This document shows, piece by piece, positions 32,641 through 43,624 of a stretch of DNA of 64,000 bases (position 1 is the first letter of the stretch; every line of letters starts with the position of its first letter). The translations under genes were made by a program, and so were the position numbers. Source of the stretch: Ascidia mentula (lineage: Eukaryota > Chordata > Ascidiacea > Phlebobranchia > Ascidiidae); contig OX387201.1 of NCBI GenBank assembly GCA_947561715.1, positions 7,706,001-7,770,000 on the forward strand, in the 5' to 3' direction. The notes under the pieces are model-generated. The model was not told where the DNA came from and searched no databases. It saw nothing but the letters and a program-made list of their open reading frames with translations.

Positions 32641-35131
32641 CACTAGAAAAGTGAAACGTGTTGTTTTAACACGGCAATTCTGTAGCCGTATACAACACTG
32701 TACACGTGTTGCATTACAGCCGTGTTGTTTCTCCCTGTGATTGCTGTGACACACCTAACGTGTTGTTTTGCCGTGAAAATCTGCGATCCTGCCTAAACAA
32801 CACGCGTGTAATGTGTCGTATACGGCTACAAGCCCATTACACGGGAAATGCGTGTTCTTTCAAACCACACAGTTATATATGCACCAAGTTGTATTACAAT
32901 ACTAAAGACAATTGAAAAGGACTGGAACGAAATGCAGAAAAACAAATAGAACTGTGAAAATGTGTATATGGCACTAATTATAACCAAATTTGAAACCATC
33001 AAGTAGCATAAGTAGTTGAAATACATATCAAGCACCTTTTTGTGTTAAACATGCAAAATGTCAAAGTCAACAGTTGTTTTAGAATTTTGTCTAAGGCATT
33101 AACTTTGAAAACATTTTATGGCTGCAAAGGACCACGATTCAACAAAATCAAACTATAATGAACAGCCAACCAAGCAAATATGTTTGGTAGCTTTACTTTA
33201 TATAGAGATATCCACAGCAATGGACATCGGTCCAATGAACCCAGCATTATTTGTATTGATTACAATACAAGCATGGGCTAGCATCTTGGGCTGTTCATTC
33301 TGAAAATAAAATAAATAGGCATAAGACAAAATATATGAATATAGCATTGACACTAACACAATTAGTTATTTTTAAAACCATGTCAAAATTGAGACAACAA
33401 CACAACTTTGCCTTGCAAAGTCAATGTATGAATATGAATTATCACCAACATGTTTTCAGCCTTCGAATATGCGAATTAATGAAAAACAAGAATGCCATAT
33501 AGTAATTTGCTACCACAAAATGAGCATTTTCAGTAACTTGTTTTTGTAAGCGGCTTCATACATACTACTTACAAAACTAACTTATTGTTTTGTGAATAAA
33601 AAAAATATTAACCTTCGTCAGAACAAAAATGGCAGTAGAATGCTTGCTGATATTACTTTTTCCTGTGTATCTTCATGTTGTCCACCCCAACATTAATTAA
33701 CCTAAAAGGGATTGTTGTTGAAAAATTTTATTTGCCGAAGGGCAAAGGTGAAATACAGAACACAAAAACGCTATATTTGTTACTTTGATAAGAAATGACA
33801 ATACTTACTGAACATTACTTTTCATGTGTCAACATATTCTTCTGGTATCAGGAGGCCCAAACCAGCAAGTAAGACAATCTACAAAACATTCAACAACAAA
33901 AATAACATCTGATTCTGCACAACATTTATTGTTATGTATGTTTTAAAGTGCCTGATGTTTGGTTTATTGTACATGCAATTGTTAATGAAGTGAATAAAAG
34001 CACATGCTTAAAAAAGCACACATGTTGATAAAGTGCTTGAAACTAACCTCAGGGTGATCCATCTAATCCACAATTTGTATTGCAACAAGTTGATCAACAG
34101 TATACAAGGATCTAGTTTATACAATATAACCTAAAAGAATTTTGCAAACCAAACAGCTCATATTAAAAATGACAAAATACACATTTTAACATAGCTAAAA
34201 ACGAAGTGGCACGACTTACCCTTGTAGTTAAAACAACATACTTTAACATCAACAAGCTAACCTGGCAAGCTGCTTTGAAACATTTCGCCACAAATTCCCG
34301 CCGAAATATTTTCAAGGTAAGGTGTAAATAAAACCTTGTCTACACAGTCCAAAAAATTCTCAGCTTCCAAGTTTATAACAATCTGACATTACAAGATGTT
34401 ATTGTGTTAATACAGTTAATTTAGGTTTAAAAATAATGGCCAAATAAGTAGGTAGTTATTAATTTATACTTACATTGGGCGGATCCCCATGTTTCGGATT
34501 GTGCGTTTACGAAACGTGGGCGAGAGAACCTAAATTTTACTCGCAATGCCCTTAAACGATAGGAGTATAGTTTGATAATATCTAACTCAAAACGCTCTTA
34601 ATTATACACTAGCAATTGCGCATACAACTGTGCTTAGCAGTAAAATCAGCATTAATGCATTTTATTGATTGCTTGCTTTATGACGTAATTTAAAATACAT
34701 TATGACAGAGGAATACATGTTGGGCATTTCCCATCGCCAATACTTACTTCAATAGAAATATTGATATGCAATATAAAACACTTTAGTAATTTATCTTGTC
34801 ACCAGCCTTCGAATTTTGACCGTAAATATCCTATGCAAACATAGATGTCTGATAACAACACGGAAAGCGTGTTGCTAACAGTAGTGCATATAACACGTTG
34901 ACGTGTTATTATGCAAATTTGCAACACGTTTGCCAGAAACTGCCGTGTTGTTTCCAAAGAACACACGTGTTGTTTGCAGATTTTAACGCTAAAACACACA
35001 CCGCCGTGTTAGAAATACACATCAAGCGTGTTGTTTTCACTCGGTGCTAATAAAACAACACGTTTGGCAACACAGAAGTGTGTCATTTCAACACGTAGCA
35101 GTGTCAAAACAACACGTCTAATTTTCTAGTG
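32641..35131. mobile_element. CACTA-ended non-autonomous transposon, 2.5 kb
   Basis: The ends CACTAGAAAA and TTTTCTAGTG are inverted repeats and are followed inward by ACGTGTTGTTTT on both sides. Many copies of a CGTGTTG motif in both orientations fill the first ~250 bases (32641-32850) and last ~280 bases (34850-35131). CACTA termini with dense subterminal short repeats are the layout of CMC/EnSpm elements, where the repeats bind transposase. TA flanks both ends; no clear 3-base target duplication is seen. The interior is AT-rich with only short frames (longest about 61 to 69 codons), so no transposase is encoded. Confidence 0.75.
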
Positions 35132-35137
35132 TACTTG

Positions 35138-36356
35138 TTAAAATTGGTATGTCTTTACTGTAACTTAAAGATGCATCCTTTACTAGTTTTTTGGTACTTA
35201 TGTATCGATTTGTTCCATTTTGTATGGACATTGTGTTGCGATTTGTTAAGTTTATGTTTTAAAACCATTCTCATTTTGTTAAAGTCGGGAAAAGTAACGT
35301 AAGAATGCATAATGTGATCAACAGTAATCAAGAGAGAGTTCCATCAAGTTAAGTCTGCATTAAGTGCGGTAAAGCACTACGATACAGATAAATTTCGGAT
35401 TATAAAATTGTTGGCGCACGAATACAATCAGTTCTGTACGTGACGTGCCAAACCCTAGGTGTAATAAAACGACGCAAAATTAATAACTTTATGATTGTTG
35501 GTTGCACTTTGATGCTGCTGAATCGCATGGAGGCGTTTAGCCAATTGGTTAAAGTTGGCAAACAAAAAATGGCAACCAAGTAGACAATTCCGTTAAAAGA
35601 CATGACTTCAACTATTCACCTGCGCTGGTATTTTTTAGCCAAACCTCCACCGAGAGATCTTGTAATAGATTACCTGATGATGTACGTTAAAATATTGCGA
35701 TGAATAGATACATGAAGAAATGATGTAAGTTGTTTTTCGGCCAGACCCATTAATGAAGTGGTAATCACTGTATGTTAAGCTAATATTAGTTTAGCGCATG
35801 AGTTAGTGACCTGAGTACGTGTTGATTTAGTCTTGCGCTTTCATGGCACCACAAGTGCGGCAACACATTATGGCTCCGCTCACCAGACGCGGTTGATGGT
35901 GGCGTATGGCGATTCGTTGCGGTCACGGATTTTTCCCGCGCTTTTGGAGGCGGCAAGGGGATTCACAAATGCAGTGCGGTTGGCGCAGACGCGGCAAATC
36001 ATTTCTATATAATATTCAAGTACGGAGCGTTTACTGACGACTTATATATTACTTGGTTCTCTTTTACCGTTAGGACGGTAAAATACTATGTTAGTGATAC
36101 TGATCTACAATATTTCGCAAAAACAACGTTTTCACAAAGTCCAAAAAATCAATTACCGCAAATCCATTAAATAATTTGTAACAAGCAATTCTAGTCATAA
36201 CAAGCCAAATACCCTACGAAAACAAGCTTCGGATCATCGATGCTGACGGAAAAGTTAAATCAGATTTAACTCCGCCGTCAGACGCTTCGGGCAAGAAAAT
36301 CACGCCGTCAGGGTATGACGCCGGCTGGTGTGAATGCCCCGCCGCTCGAAAACCGC
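35138..36356. other. Intergenic before the deiodinase array
   Basis: No gene supported. About 35720-35820 weakly resembles the sequence just upstream of the deiodinase start (shared GCTAATATTAGTT and GTTGATTTAGT), which may be an eroded fourth unit. A strong hairpin lies at 36243-36281. Confidence 0.35.
36243..36281. repeat. 39-base near-perfect palindrome
   Basis: The outer arms CTGACGG and CCGTCAG and inner arms AGTTAAATC and GATTTAACT pair around a single A. Only a 3-base internal mismatch (AAA against CCG) breaks the pairing. It sits about 75 bases before the first tandem unit begins. It could be a MITE remnant, a fold-back structure or a dimeric protein site. Confidence 0.7.
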
Positions 36357-38594
36357 ATCTGGTGTGAATCCAATCGCAAGTTTTTTTTGAAAAAACAATC
36401 GCAAGGTTTTTTTGCTGGATTAGCCACAGCTGTCAACTGGGACATTTTGTCGAGGTTCCCGTTATGCGCGCAATATAGTTCCATATACCATATACCCTCT
36501 ACCAAAATTTTGTGGCGTTCTTTTTAGCAAAAGTCCTGCACCATTCTGACAAAGAGGGTTGATTTTTTTGTTTTTTGTGGCACTTTAAAAAATTAAGTGT
36601 TAAAATCCGCCGTGTTATTTCTTTACCAATGGCTTGCCAGATTTGACAAGCTTGCCCTGCATTGTGTCTCTGTGTTGTGCATTAATAAATCTGACAGCCG
36701 AAAAGAAAAACACAAATGCTTGCAAACGACTTTTAGTTTGGTTTGTTTTGTTTCCTGCTGCCACTGCAAAATAAACGACCATCCGTCAACGATTTCCGTT
36801 CATATCAAATCACTTCCTTGCTCGAAAACGAGCAAATTAATTGTTTGTTGCAAACAAACTCGGAAAAACAGGAACATTCCGGAAAAGACAAATTTCAGTT
36901 CTCTTTTACTGTTTTCAGTGGTGACAGAATATTTTATTCGAGTAGCTAACATGTTTTGTTCTTCTTTTGGTTTTATTCCTTTAATAACCAGCAGCAACCG
37001 TGAGTTTTAGGTACAAAAAAAAAGGTTTGAATAAAATAATAATTCCGGTTATTAGAAAGAAGCTACTTAATACGCTACAGCCTGTCAAAGAGGTTCAAAA
37101 TCCACTGGTTTTAACATTTCTATTGTTTAAATTTATTGAGCATTTCTATGGCTGTTGTGATATCTCCAAACCTGGCGAAGGTTCGGAAATCGTATGCAAA
37201 CAATTCATTAAATTCCAATCTGAAAATGTCTTTCAAAATTTTTTATCTAGGCATTCGCCCACCACTTAAACCTTTCCATTAAGTGTGGGTTGAAGCAGGG
37301 CATCCCAACTTTTTTAGCTTGCGAGCCTTTTTAACAAAAATATTCGCCACGCAACGACTGATAAACTTTGTATCTACTAAAACAGTGATTCCCAACCTTC
37401 TTGTGGTTGCGTACCACTTGGAGGTAAAACAAATTCGACGCGTACCACCTAGTTGAGTGTTGCAAAGTGACAAACATTTTGAGATCACTAACGATTTTTT
37501 AAATTCAAACTATATCCGCAAATTACGGAAAGGTGCTCGCGTACCACCTGGAATGGCGTCGCGTATCATTAGTGGTAACAATGCTCCGTGTTTGACAATG
37601 GCAAAATTACAAGTCCCCGCAGTGATCGCTTCAAAGTTGGTCCTTTGTCGATCTTTTATCAGTCTATGTGTATGTCGCTGTAAGGAATATTGTACCGCAA
37701 AGGAAAAGTCGCAAAGGCGCCGTACAACTGCTTGGTTTAAATGCTTGTGGTTTTACATGTCTTTGTTAAACACGGAAATGGTTTAAACCGCATTTCAACA
37801 AACAAAATCGTTTGTCACACGCCCGCCAAACATGTGAAGGCTGAACGACCATGGCATTGAGGAACTGTTTAGGTTCAGTGATCTCAAGAGTCATCGAGTA
37901 CTGTTTGCTTTGCATTACAGCATTCTAACTGAGCCGACTCAAATGTGTTACGAATAGTTTTTAAGCACAGGCCTGCATTGTTTAAATCAGCAAGTATGTT
38001 TAAGTAAAGTGTCAATTCGCTTGCTCCACAACAACTTCCATCTATACAGTCTCAAATACATAAAAGTTCAAGTGTTTACAGTTTTTGAAGGCGCTTTTGA
38101 AGACTATTCAAACGTTACTTATGTTTGTGTAGTCACGCATTTCGTCGCAATGTTCATTATTTTGGTGGATGTTGCTTGCAGGCGCCCCAACATTCAAATG
38201 TGCAGTAAAATTTTGGGGTTACATATTTATTGTTCGTTGTACTGAGATGCTGCAAATGTGTTAAAGCGCCTAGTGTTCAGCCTATAGGTTTGTTAAGGAA
38301 AAAAGGCAACCAAGGGTGCTCTAGCCTTTAGATATTCAGCGGGCGTAAATTTTCTCCAGCGTTTGACCCATTGTTCCTGGCACAGACAGCCTATGGGCGT
38401 TAGCTAAACTATTGCAAAAAGTAACAGCAAGTCCGGAAATGATGCAAGATGTTTCGTTTAGTTCAACTCATAATTGTATGGTCACCTTGCGCTAATATTA
38501 GTTCATCGTATTTTGTTGATTTAGTGGTGAGCTGGTAGTAACGATACGCCAATACATAGTAAGCTGCTGCTGTTGCTTGGCAGAAACGATCGCC

Positions 38595-40671
38595 ATGGGC
38601 ATTGTTGGAACTATCTCAGCGGTCAACTGGGATAGTTGGCTGTGGTTCCGCCTGCTGTATAATGTATGTTTCTTCGTATCAAAGGTTTTGTCGGAAATTC
38701 GAGACGACACATACAACTGGATACGTAACAAGATATCAGGTTTATTGTTTAATACTATATACGTCACGCTTATTCTATAGCAATTCATGGTTCCGAATTA
38801 GCATCAACAATCGGTCTGACGTCAAATGCTGCAGGTAAAGATTGTATTGGTTTAGATCGGAATTCTTCAATAAAACGCATGTAGACCAGCGAAAAATCCT
38901 TTTGCGCAAAATTTTTCGTTCCGGCAAAGCAGAAATTGTCGAAGAATATGAGTACCAGGCACCAAAAATCATTTTTTTTGTCAGTGCGTACAATTAAAAA
39001 ATGATAAAAATTTGTAAATATTATTGATTTTTGCAGGACTTCTAAACTGGCCGAATGAATAAAAACACATTTATTATTTGATTAAGTGTCTTTTCTTTCA
39101 TATGCTAACGCGCACACCAATTCCATGTATCCGTCAAACGCGGTAGTTGTCGTTAATTTCAGACGTTTACTTTGTCTATGCGTAAATTTTCGTTTTGGTG
39201 CTTGGCACATACATTCCCATCCACTCTTTACCTGCAGCATTGTAAGGTCAGGTCCTTTGTTGGCGAGAGGTTAGAAACATGATTTGAGCATGCATGCAAT
39301 ATTTGTTTTGGTTTGGTTTATTTCCTGCTGCCACTTTACTGCATGGTTAACGACCACCCGGTAATGATTTTTATTAAAATGAAATCACTTCCTTCGCGCG
39401 AAAACGAAACGATTAATTGTTGTTGGTAACAGACCCGGAGAAACGGAACAAGTCTGAACGAACAAAGGATATTATGAAAAAAACAAGCGTCGACTTTCAA
39501 CAACAGCGGATTTTAAAGTAAACTCCGTGGTTGTCAATGTTTATGTCTATATGCACATCCTATACATCGCCTTTTTGCAGTTCTGTAACAAGTTTACAAA
39601 TGATGTTTTATCAATACGTGTTTGTCGACATGAAGCGAACGGCCGTTCAAAACATGCAAGCCCCCAACCCAAAGGTGATTCGATATTGCGACAGACAAAC
39701 AAAGAGGCAAGTGCTGGTTCTAATAGGTCATTTAGTTAATGTTTTACCGCGTGCCTTGTCCTTAAATTATATTTGAGCTTGCTATTCGAAACAATGTATA
39801 CGATAGGTGTGTTTGTCCCCAAGACGTGCGAGCCTAGTCCAAATAAAACACGACCAGATAATCATATCATAAAGTTGTGTACGTAAGTTTTACATATGTG
39901 CGATAACCATGCATGAAAAGCAGAATTCTGGACTTGGTGAAGCCAGGACGCCCTTTGGTCGTGATCTTGGGTTCGTGCTCCTGACCCCCGTTTATGTCGA
40001 CCCTGGATCTTTTGTGTCAAATGTCAGTCACATACAAGGATAGGGTCGACTTTGTTGTCATCTACATTGAGGAGGGACATGCTTCAGACTTTTGGTCGTT
40101 TGCGCAAAACAAGTAAGGAAGGAAGAGACTAACTAACTTTATGGATCTTGAAATCTGACAAATAACTGACTATCATCACGCGCACAGCCATGCCAGCATA
40201 AATAATGTTGTTTAGTGCCGACATGAATTTTGTTGGGCCTAAGACTCTTAATTCATATCACATTGTAATCTAGTGTTTCCAGTTTTTGATTTAAATATTC
40301 TATAAAATTTTAGTCAACAATATACAGAACCAACTTTGTAAATGCCAACTCTACAGATATAGGGTAAGCTTCGACACAAAATTACATTTAATGATTTTGT
40401 GTAAAGATACAAAATCACAACTCACAAAACGACGGAAGATCGCTTTATTGCCGCTGAGTTGTTGAAAGAAACCATGGACGGTGAATTGGATCTTTTTGTC
40501 GACCCAATGACGAATGAAGCCAATTTTGCATTCGGAGGAATTCCGGAAAGAATGGCCATAATCGAGAACGACACAGTAGCTTACATCGGAGGAATGGGGC
40601 CTTATGGTTTCGATATTTCCGAGATGAAAACGGCGCTTGATAAAATCTTGGAGCGTGGCAACTCACCATAA
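38595..40671 (+). CDS. DIO: Iodothyronine deiodinase, copy 1 (selenoprotein)
   Basis: Exons 38595-38739, 38781-38834, probable micro-exon 39163-39181, 39581-39706, 39924-40112, 40407-40671, giving 265 residues if TGA 39982-39984 is read as selenocysteine. Deiodinases remove iodine from thyroid hormones by reductive dehalogenation, with Sec as the catalytic residue, at ER or plasma membranes. Seen: an N-terminal membrane helix (WLWFRLLYNVCFFVSKVL), a FYQYVFVDMKR linker, PGRPLVVILGSCSUPPF with Sec at about residue 135, the active-site block VIYIEEGHASDFW, TTEDRFIAAELLKE, and PERMAIIENDTVAYIGGMGP. These match the family in order, and the length is normal. The start ATG is in a strong context (CGCCATGG). 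The intron after 39706 is GC-AG (AG then GCAAGT). The protein keeps going in frame after the TGA for over 110 residues. The micro-exon is inferred from phase. Confidence 0.88.
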
Positions 40672-40786
40672 CCTGTTGATCTATAGCTTGTGTCACATAA
40701 TTCTTGTGTATTATAACCGTTCCATATCATTTGTATTTGTTTTTGCTTTTATCTGGTTGTTACAATTGTTCAAATTGCGTTGCTTT

Positions 40787-40853
40787 ATGTCTCATTGATG
40801 ATGTTAACCTTCAAAACAAGCAAGGGGGTTTATTGATACTATTTCGGAGACAT
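40787..40853 (+). promoter_or_regulatory. SECIS-like element, deiodinase copy 1
   Basis: It lies 116 bases after the stop codon. Helix I is ATGTCTC pairing with GAGACAT (7 of 7). The non-Watson-Crick core is TGAT (5') against TGAT (3'), giving the tandem G.A pairs that SBP2 recognises. A second stem (AACC with GGTT plus CCTT with AAGG) carries the apical AAAA, about 11 bases after the core. This is the layout of a eukaryotic SECIS, which directs Sec insertion. It was found by eye; a fold was not computed. Downstream AATAAA is at 40918-40923. Confidence 0.8.
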
Positions 40854-41681
40854 TGCGCGAGGTGATTTTTACAACTACATTCGTCGATTCATTGCGTCCT
40901 TGTAACTCTGCATACCCAATAAACACAAGATGATTCCCAAGAAAACACGTCTGGTGTGAATCCTGCTGCTGTCGGAAACATTCGCAAGATTTTTTTGCTG
41001 GAATGGCCAAAGCTGTCAACTGGGACAATTCTTCGAGGTTCCCGGTATATTCGCGCCATATAGTTCCATATACCATATACCCTCTACCAAAATTTTGTGT
41101 CGTTCTTTTTAGCAAAAGTCCTGCACGATGCTGACAAAAAGGGTTGATTTTTTTGTATTTTGTGGTAAGGACGGCACTTTAAAAAATTAAGTGTTAAAAT
41201 CCGCCGTGTTATTTCTTTACCAATGGCTTGCCAGATTTGACAAGCTTGCCCTGCATTGTGTCTCTGTGTTGTGCATTGATAAATCTGACTGCCGAAGAGA
41301 AAAACACAAATGCTTGCAAACGACTTTTAGTTTGGTTTGTTTTGTTTCCTGCTGCCACTGCAAAATTAACGACCATCCGTCAACGATTTCCGTTTATATC
41401 AAATCACTTCCTTGCTCGAAAGCGAGCAAATTAATTGTTTGTTGCAAAATAACTCGGAAAAAACAGGAACATTCCGGAAACGGCAAATTTTAATTCTCTT
41501 TTACTGTTTTCAGTTGTGACAGAATATTTTGCTTCAGTAGCTAACATGTTTTGTTCTTCTTTGGTTTTATTCCTTTAATAACCAGCAACCGTCAGTTTTA
41601 GGTAAAAAGAAAAAGGTTTCAACAAAATAATAATTCCGGTTATCGAAAAGAAACTACTTAATACGCTACAGCCTTTCAAAG

Positions 41682-42112
41682 GGTAGACACTTTAACCACC
41701 TCACGGACGGGCGAAACGGGAATTCCCCGGTTCATCGTGATATGGTTAAACTAGTGTTACAGACATGTTTGTTGGAAATATCAATCTTTCCAAACTAAAA
41801 TAGTTATCAAGACATTGTATAGAGGTATTTTTAAAACAAGAAAAACATATTCCATCAACAAAACGTTTGTTTCGGTCACCATGTGCTTCGGCAACGCTAC
41901 ACACGTCCTGAAGTATCAAAATTATTGGTCTTTAGGCAAATCTACCAAAAAACAATATGCTTTTAGAGCTGTGTAAGAACGTTTTTGCACAAATAAACCA
42001 AATATTAGAGTTATAATATTGCAAAATTTCATGAAAACTTAAGTTAAAGTAGCCACGCATGAACCGGGAAAATCCCGTTTCGCCCGTCCGTGAGGTGGTT
42101 AAGTATCTTCCC
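41682..42112. mobile_element. MITE with long inverted ends and 8-bp target duplication
   Basis: The ends pair over about 50 bases, from GGTAGACACTTTAACC / GGTTAAGTATCTTCC through a highly matched CCACCTCACGGACGGGCG arm. Flanking copies of TTTCAAAG are at 41674-41681 and 42113-42120. Unit 1 has the single empty site (TGTCAAAG) at the matching position near 37083-37090, which confirms the boundaries. 8-bp duplications fit hAT-type or similar cut-and-paste elements. There is no coding capacity. Confidence 0.88.
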
Positions 42113-43624
42113 TTTCAAAGAGGTTCGAAATCCACTTTTTTAACATTTCTATTGTTTAAATTTATTGAGCATTTCTAAGGCTGCTGTGATATCTCCGAAC
42201 CTGGCGAGGGTTCGGAAATTGTATGCAAACAATTCATTAAATTCCAATCCGAAAATTTCTTTTTATCCAAGCATTCTCCCACCACTGAAACCTTTTTATC
42301 AAGTGTGGGTTGAAGCAGGGATTCCTAGCATTTTTCGCTTACGAGCCTTTTTTAATAAAAACATTCGCCACGTGACAACTGAAAAACTTCGTATCTACAA
42401 AAACAGTGATTCCCAACCTTTTTGTGGTTGCGTACCACTTCGAGGTAAAACAAATTCGACGCGTACCACCTAGTTGAGTGTTACAAAGTAACCTAGTGTA
42501 CGAAGTAACAAACATTTCTAGATCACTTACAATTTTTTTAAATTCGAACTATATCCGCAAATTACGGAAAGGTGCTCGCGTACCACCTGGAATGCCGTCG
42601 CGTATCATTAGTGGTAACAATGCTCCGTGTTTGACAATGACAAAATTACTATGCCAAAATGATAAGTCCCCGCAGTGATCGCTTCAAAGTTGGTCTTTTT
42701 GTTGATCTTTTATCAGTCTATGTGTATGTCGCTGTAAGGAATATTGTACCGCAAAGGAAAAGTCGCAAAGGCGTCGTACAACTGTTTGGTTTAAATGCTT
42801 GTGGTTTTACATGTCTTTGTCAAACACGGAAATGGTTACGAAATCGTTTGTCACACGCCCGCCATACATGTGAAGGCTGAACAACAATGACATTGGCGAA
42901 CTGCTTAGGTTCAGTGATCTCAAGAGTCAGTAAGTACTGTTTGCTTTGCGTTGCAGCATTCTAACTGAGTCGACTCCAAATTTGTTACGAATATTTAAGC
43001 ACAGGCTTGCATTGATTAAATTAGCAAGTATGTTTAGGTAAAGTGTTAATTCGCTTGCTCCACAACAACTTCCATCTATACAGTCTCAAATAGATAAAAG
43101 TTTAAGTGTTTACAGATTTTGAAGGCGTCCATACTTTTCAAAAGTTACATATGTTCGTGTGGTCACGCATTTCGTGACAATCTTTATCATTTTGGTGGAT
43201 GTTGCTTGCAGGCGCCCCAACATTCAAATGTGCAGTAAAATTTTGGGGTTACATATTTGTTGTTCGTTGTACTGAGATGCTGCAAATGTGTTAAAGCGCC
43301 TAGTGTTCAGTCTAGGTGTGTTAAGGGAAGAAGGCAACCAAGGGTGCTCTAGCCATTAGATATTCATCGGGCGTAAATTTTCTCCAGCGTTTGACCCATT
43401 GTTCCTGGCATAGACAGCCTATGGGCGTTAGCTAAACTATTGCGAAAAGTAAAGGCAAATCCTGAAATGATGCAAGATGTTTCGTTTAGGTCATCTTATA
43501 ATTGGTATGGTCACCTTGCGCTAATATTAGTTCATCGTATTTTGTTGATTTAGTGGTGAGCTGGTAGTGGCGATACGCCAATACATGGTTACGCTGCTGC
43601 TGTTGCTTGGAAGAAACGATCGCC

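Larger units (their letters stand above)
36357..40949. repeat. Deiodinase tandem unit 1
   Basis: First of three direct repeats. The left edge is set by the block TCTGGTGTGAATCC, shared at about 36357, 40949 and 45987. Unit 1 lacks the MITE seen in units 2 and 3. About 37280-37560 holds hAT-terminus-like strings (CAGTGATTCCCAACC from 37383). An inner repeat of about 140 bases occurs twice per unit (about 36730-36880 and 39310-39450). Confidence 0.85.

Noticed and set aside
38863..38990. An alternative exon near 38930 (EIVEEYEYQ) to link deiodinase exons 2 and 4
   Set aside because: Its only phase-correct donor is weak, and the frame shifts in copy 3, while the 19-base micro-exon is identical in all three.
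39982..39984. Reading TGA as a true stop, making the deiodinases pseudogenes
   Set aside because: The same TGA is in all three copies at the catalytic position, the frame continues with family motifs, and a SECIS-like hairpin follows each gene.
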